Assembly: GCF_023343835.1 (NCBI RefSeq) | Contig: NC_064435.1 | Coordinates: 40,696,603-40,760,602, forward strand | Origin: Lagopus muta | Lineage: Eukaryota > Chordata > Aves > Galliformes > Phasianidae | Direction of reading: 5' to 3' | Length of the DNA stretch: 64,000 bases | In this document: positions 60,449 to 64,000 of the stretch, piece by piece | Numbering within the stretch: the stretch's first letter is position 1 | Layout: every line of letters starts with the position of its first letter | Made by a program: the position numbers and the translations under genes | Notes under the pieces: generated by a model | The model's database searches: none | Told to the model about the DNA's origin: nothing | What the model saw: only the letters and a program-made list of their open reading frames with translations

Positions 60449-61967
60449 GAGAGTTAATTTAAGAGAAACTTCAGTATGCAGCCATGGTGATTGCAAGCCT
60501 AGGATAATAGTAGTGCTATCATTTTTTAAATTACCATTGCAGAAATAATAATAGACTGGAGAAGATGTCAAAGGGAATTCTCAGCACACTTTAATTATAA
60601 AGAAATTATTGAAGTATTTCTGAATGACTAAAGAATCATAAAATATTTGAGAAAAAGAATTGTATTGGATAGACAATAAAAAACATGGAATAAAAAGCAA
60701 ATATGCTGTTCCTACATGCAGAATGAAGTCATTTCCTCTCCTGCATGTATACGTTTTTAACAAGACCAGGGTGAAATGCATTTTAACTGGAGGCTATATT
60801 TTTGACTGCTGGGGACTGCATGTCTAGAAGATTCAACATCATCATGGTATCTCAAAAAACCGTAGAAACCATGAACAAAAATTAAACACAAATTAAGTAT
60901 GCTTCTGGTCAGCCAATGAATGACAGTGCTCATCCTACTGAAGATATGGTATCTCCTACTAAACAGTCCTCATTAACAAAGTAAATATCCTTCTGGGGAT
61001 ATAAAGAGATGGGCCCAGTCTATGAAGCTATTGAAGTATCACATTAATGGGAAAAAAAGATTACAAGAATGAAAAGAGGGAGGTGGTGAGAGGTGATTAA
61101 TTATTCATCTGTATTTTCTGCACATCTCATGAATTCCACTTTGGTGCCTTTCGTCTTGCATCTTTGGAAATTATTAACTGCATGTTACGAACATTTAATT
61201 CATCATTATGGATTTATAACAACTGTATTTGCAATCAGCTCTATTATGGGCTCCGCAAAATGTACTGAGAGCCTTTTGCCTTATATATGAGAATAAACAT
61301 ACATGAAGATTTTAGAGGCTCCCTCTGCTTATTTTAACTGCAATAAAGCATGCTTCACAGAATATGAAAGTAGCTTTAGTAGCTGAAATACAAGGCCTCT
61401 CTAGATTTTGATCTGTTCATTACTGTGCACTTGTTTGAATGGATACAACTTTTCCTTTGCAAGAAACACTGCTTGATCTCTTTCACATTCTGCAGACAAT
61501 AAAGTAATAAACTGAAATAAAGCTGGTACTGCAATGTGATGAGAGTCTTTGGAGAGCAAAAGAGGCTTCCACCTTCTTTGTCTTACAGGACTGGATACTT
61601 CACATGGCAGCAAGACTGATGGAAACAATGTCACTGGAGGCAATTCACACCTTTTGTCAGAGAGTGGGAAAACAGAAAGTTTCTATTATTTTCACAAAGA
61701 TGATTTGTAAAGTGCTTTCCCATGAGCTGGAATGGTCCTCAGAGCCTTACTTTCAAACACTGATGCTGCTTACTGTGAAGGATATCTTGAAATTCAACAG
61801 CAAAAATAGCAATATTCTTACTCAGTCACTTACAGCTGAAATTTTCACTGCAGTTGCTTGAATGTGGCGGAAATCCCAGGACAGATATGCATTTGAGATT
61901 AATCCGTTTGAGCCTGTTGCCTTAAAGGACACTGGTAACATACTACCTTTCTACAGCAAAAAACGTA

Positions 61968-62110
61968 GATATGGGAAAGTCATCTAGACCCCGTCACTAA
62001 CAGTGCAGATTGCCCTTTGCTGTGTTCCCTAGTGCTTTGTCCAGTCTATTTTTAAATGGACTAAGTGATGAGAATTTCTGCAGAAGAGAGTTCACAGGCA
62101 GTCCTCTCTC
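61968..62110 (-). mobile_element. Possible ancient L3/CR1-like LINE remnant
   Basis: On the plus strand GAAAGTCATCTAGACCCCGT, TGTGTTCCCTAGTGCTTTGT, CCAGTCTATTTTTAAATGG and ACAGGCAGTCCTCTC follow the order of a reversed L3/CR1-type 3' region, but are much more diverged than the other CR1 copies. Read by eye only. Confidence 0.45.
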
Positions 62111-64000
62111 CTCGAACAAAGCTCTGAACAGATAAAGAATAATAACAACAATTTTATTTATTAAGCCTTCTCTCTTTCACCCTCCAAAGTGCTTAGGATG
62201 CTAAGCAGCCTCCATAAAACTATTTATTGTTCCAACCAAGATCAGCAATGTTAAAAAGAGATCGGTATAAATAAAATAAAATAAAATAAAATAAAATAAA
62301 ATAAAATAAAATAAAATAAAATAAAATAAAATAATAAAGCAAAAGATAGGACAAGGGTCTTAGCAGATGTTCAGCTCACAAAAGGATCTTGCAGTTAAGA
62401 TTGCTGCTGCAAACCCTTTCAGCAGAATCTATAACTGTTGAAGATCTAGGGCCATATCCGGGTTTTTTTTTAGCAGTGCTTAACTGTCTGTCAGTGCTTA
62501 GCAGGAGATTCAACACTCTTCAAGCGTTCTTAATATCTCACAATTCCAGACATACACTGAGGGAAATTTAAGACCATATTTCTGAACAAGGCCATTGAGA
62601 CAACAGAAAAAAAATAGAGATGTCAATTTCATTTGCTCATTTGCATCAAATCCATCAGGTGAGTGTTACAATTTTGAACATCTTGAAAGGATGATGAAAG
62701 ATCTTCTATATCTGCTAAATTTTGACTTACCTGTAGCTGCAGTAATTTTCAGGTTACATTAACAGTGAAGAATAAAACAAAAAACTTCACTATCATCGAA
62801 CTCAAACATGCTTTCAGGAAAAAGCATCAACCAAATCCAAAGTCAAGTGCTTCTCTTTTCTATCCATGTTTACCAGTGCTAAACCCTACTGATTGCTACT
62901 TGCACCAGAAGATTATTGCAACTTCTGGAGGGGGAGGAAAAAAAGCATTATATTTCTTTTTGACAGAACCATTAAGGAACTCTGTAATGTTTCAATCTGT
63001 GGTCAGTGTTCTGTTTTGCTTGGCTTGCTAAAGCCTCAGCCTCAGTTGGCATTTCCTAAATTAACAGCACATTCACTCCCCACATTAAGACAGTCAGACA
63101 AATGGTCCAGCCTAAACTAAGCAGTTTGACACTCATGTGCTTCAGCAAAGCTGAAGGGCATCTCATGACGCTTACATGATTGGATGATATCATAATCATA
63201 TGATAAAAAGCCATTAGGCCAGGACCAAAACCTAAAACATAGGTCATTATGTTAGATGTAAAAAAATGTACCCATTTAATAGAAATAAAGAAATGAAAAG
63301 AGTTCTGACACCAGGGAACATCTGGCTAATATTTACATCTCCTGTTTAATTTGGATGCTTCAGTTTAGTTTTCAAGATGGCAGTGTACAGAAACAAATTA
63401 AGCCAATCACTCTATCTGCAGTTTAGAAAACCAAGATTTGTTTATAGTTTCTCATATTAATACCTCATCCACTTGGCCAAAATGCCTTGTGAAAAATATA
63501 CCTCAAACACACAATTCCCCTTTAGTAACAAAGCCGTAATTCAGCGTAATTCTTTGTTGATGGGATGAAAAAGGGAGTCATGTAAACTTGGAGTATTGAG
63601 ATGAACAGATAAAGTTGGGCCATAGGAAACGAAACAGTCTTCAGTGCTGTAGGGTTAAACTGAAGCCCATTATAAAAGTCAACAGAATTAGCATTTTGGG
63701 CCCCATCCTACTTTCCTTTAAATCAATGGGATTTTGTCACTGACATCAGCCAAATTACAGACATGTTCAGTGTTAAAACAACATGAGCTGGATGCAATCT
63801 TGCAGGATGAGCCCTGTGCCTGGGAACTTACAAGTTTAACTCTGTGATGAATTTAATACAGTGCTCATTTCCAAGAGCCCTGAAAAACATGAGGCAATTC
63901 AGTGATGCATATGTAGAATTTCCAAAAACATTATCTCTAAAAGAAAAACTGGCCAAGTGACAATATTCTTATGTCATAGGTAATTAGGTAAGCTCTAGAA
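62111..64000. other. Intergenic; no gene recognised
   Basis: AT-rich sequence with the ATAAA microsatellite; nothing else identifiable up to the window edge. Confidence 0.6.
62267..62333. repeat. (ATAAA)12 pentanucleotide microsatellite
   Basis: Uninterrupted ATAAA units over about 60 bases, likely polymorphic. Confidence 0.95.

Larger units (their letters stand above)
51823..61967. other. Intergenic; candidate conserved non-coding stretches
   Basis: No gene recognised. The 54000-54840 segment is single copy, with more CpGs and higher complexity than its flanks. The 61090-61300 segment has TAATTA-type and TTTAT motifs (GTGATTAATTATTCATCTG). Both look like possible enhancers. That reading rests on composition alone. 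Confidence 0.4.

Noticed and set aside
1-64000. Exons of likely SNAI2 neighbours (such as EFCAB1 or UBE2V2), tRNA genes, CRISPR arrays or bacterial systems
   Set aside because: No matching protein segment, tRNA-like fold or regular spacer array was found on either strand. Small exons under about 60 codons could still be missed by eye.

Overview
The window is vertebrate nuclear DNA from a bird, most likely chicken or a close galliform. Two things show this. At least nine truncated CR1 LINE copies are present, some with the octameric ATTCTATG-type 3' tail typical of avian CR1. The only recognisable gene is an avian-type SNAI2 (Slug). There is no bacterial-style gene packing, and no rRNA, tRNA, CRISPR or operon. 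Nearly all open frames longer than 60 codons are chance frames or shadows of SNAI2 exons or CR1.

Layout: 1-31 kb is AT-rich intergenic DNA with CR1 fragments at about 5.5-6.24 (+, part of ORF2), 6.53-7.07 (-), 8.71-9.06 (-), 9.22-9.63 (+), 27.69-28.15 (+) and 30.69-31.35 kb (-). It also holds microsatellites, several possible MIR-like ancient SINE remnants, and one minus-strand LTR-like or promoter-like block at 16.55-16.79 kb. An isolated CpG-rich island with a CTCF-like motif lies at 31.41-31.66 kb. From 31.35 to 40.34 kb no CR1 is visible. This clean interval contains the whole SNAI2 unit: promoter CpG island (about 35.98-36.56 kb), three coding exons (36395-36473, 37039-37584, 38445-38626; 268 residues) and a 3' UTR ending near a poly(A) signal at 39722. 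From 40.3 to 64 kb the DNA is again gene-free, with CR1 copies at 40.35-40.48 (+), 44.51-44.94 (+), 46.47-46.69 (-) and 51.66-51.82 kb (+), possible older CR1/L3-like remnants, a perfect 20-bp x 3 minisatellite, simple repeats, and single-copy stretches that could be conserved enhancers.

Biology: SNAI2 is a zinc-finger repressor that drives epithelial-mesenchymal transition and neural crest delamination. The visible regulatory candidates fit such a gene: E-boxes that Snail-family proteins can bind, a TCF/LEF-SOX-like motif 3 kb upstream, and a 3' UTR with seed matches to miR-30, miR-203, miR-1/206, miR-200bc and miR-124 plus a Pumilio site. I see no convincing new biological system. The best leads are the orphan CpG island, the LTR-like block with its E-box palindrome, and the clustered miRNA sites. 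All homology and motif calls were made by eye.
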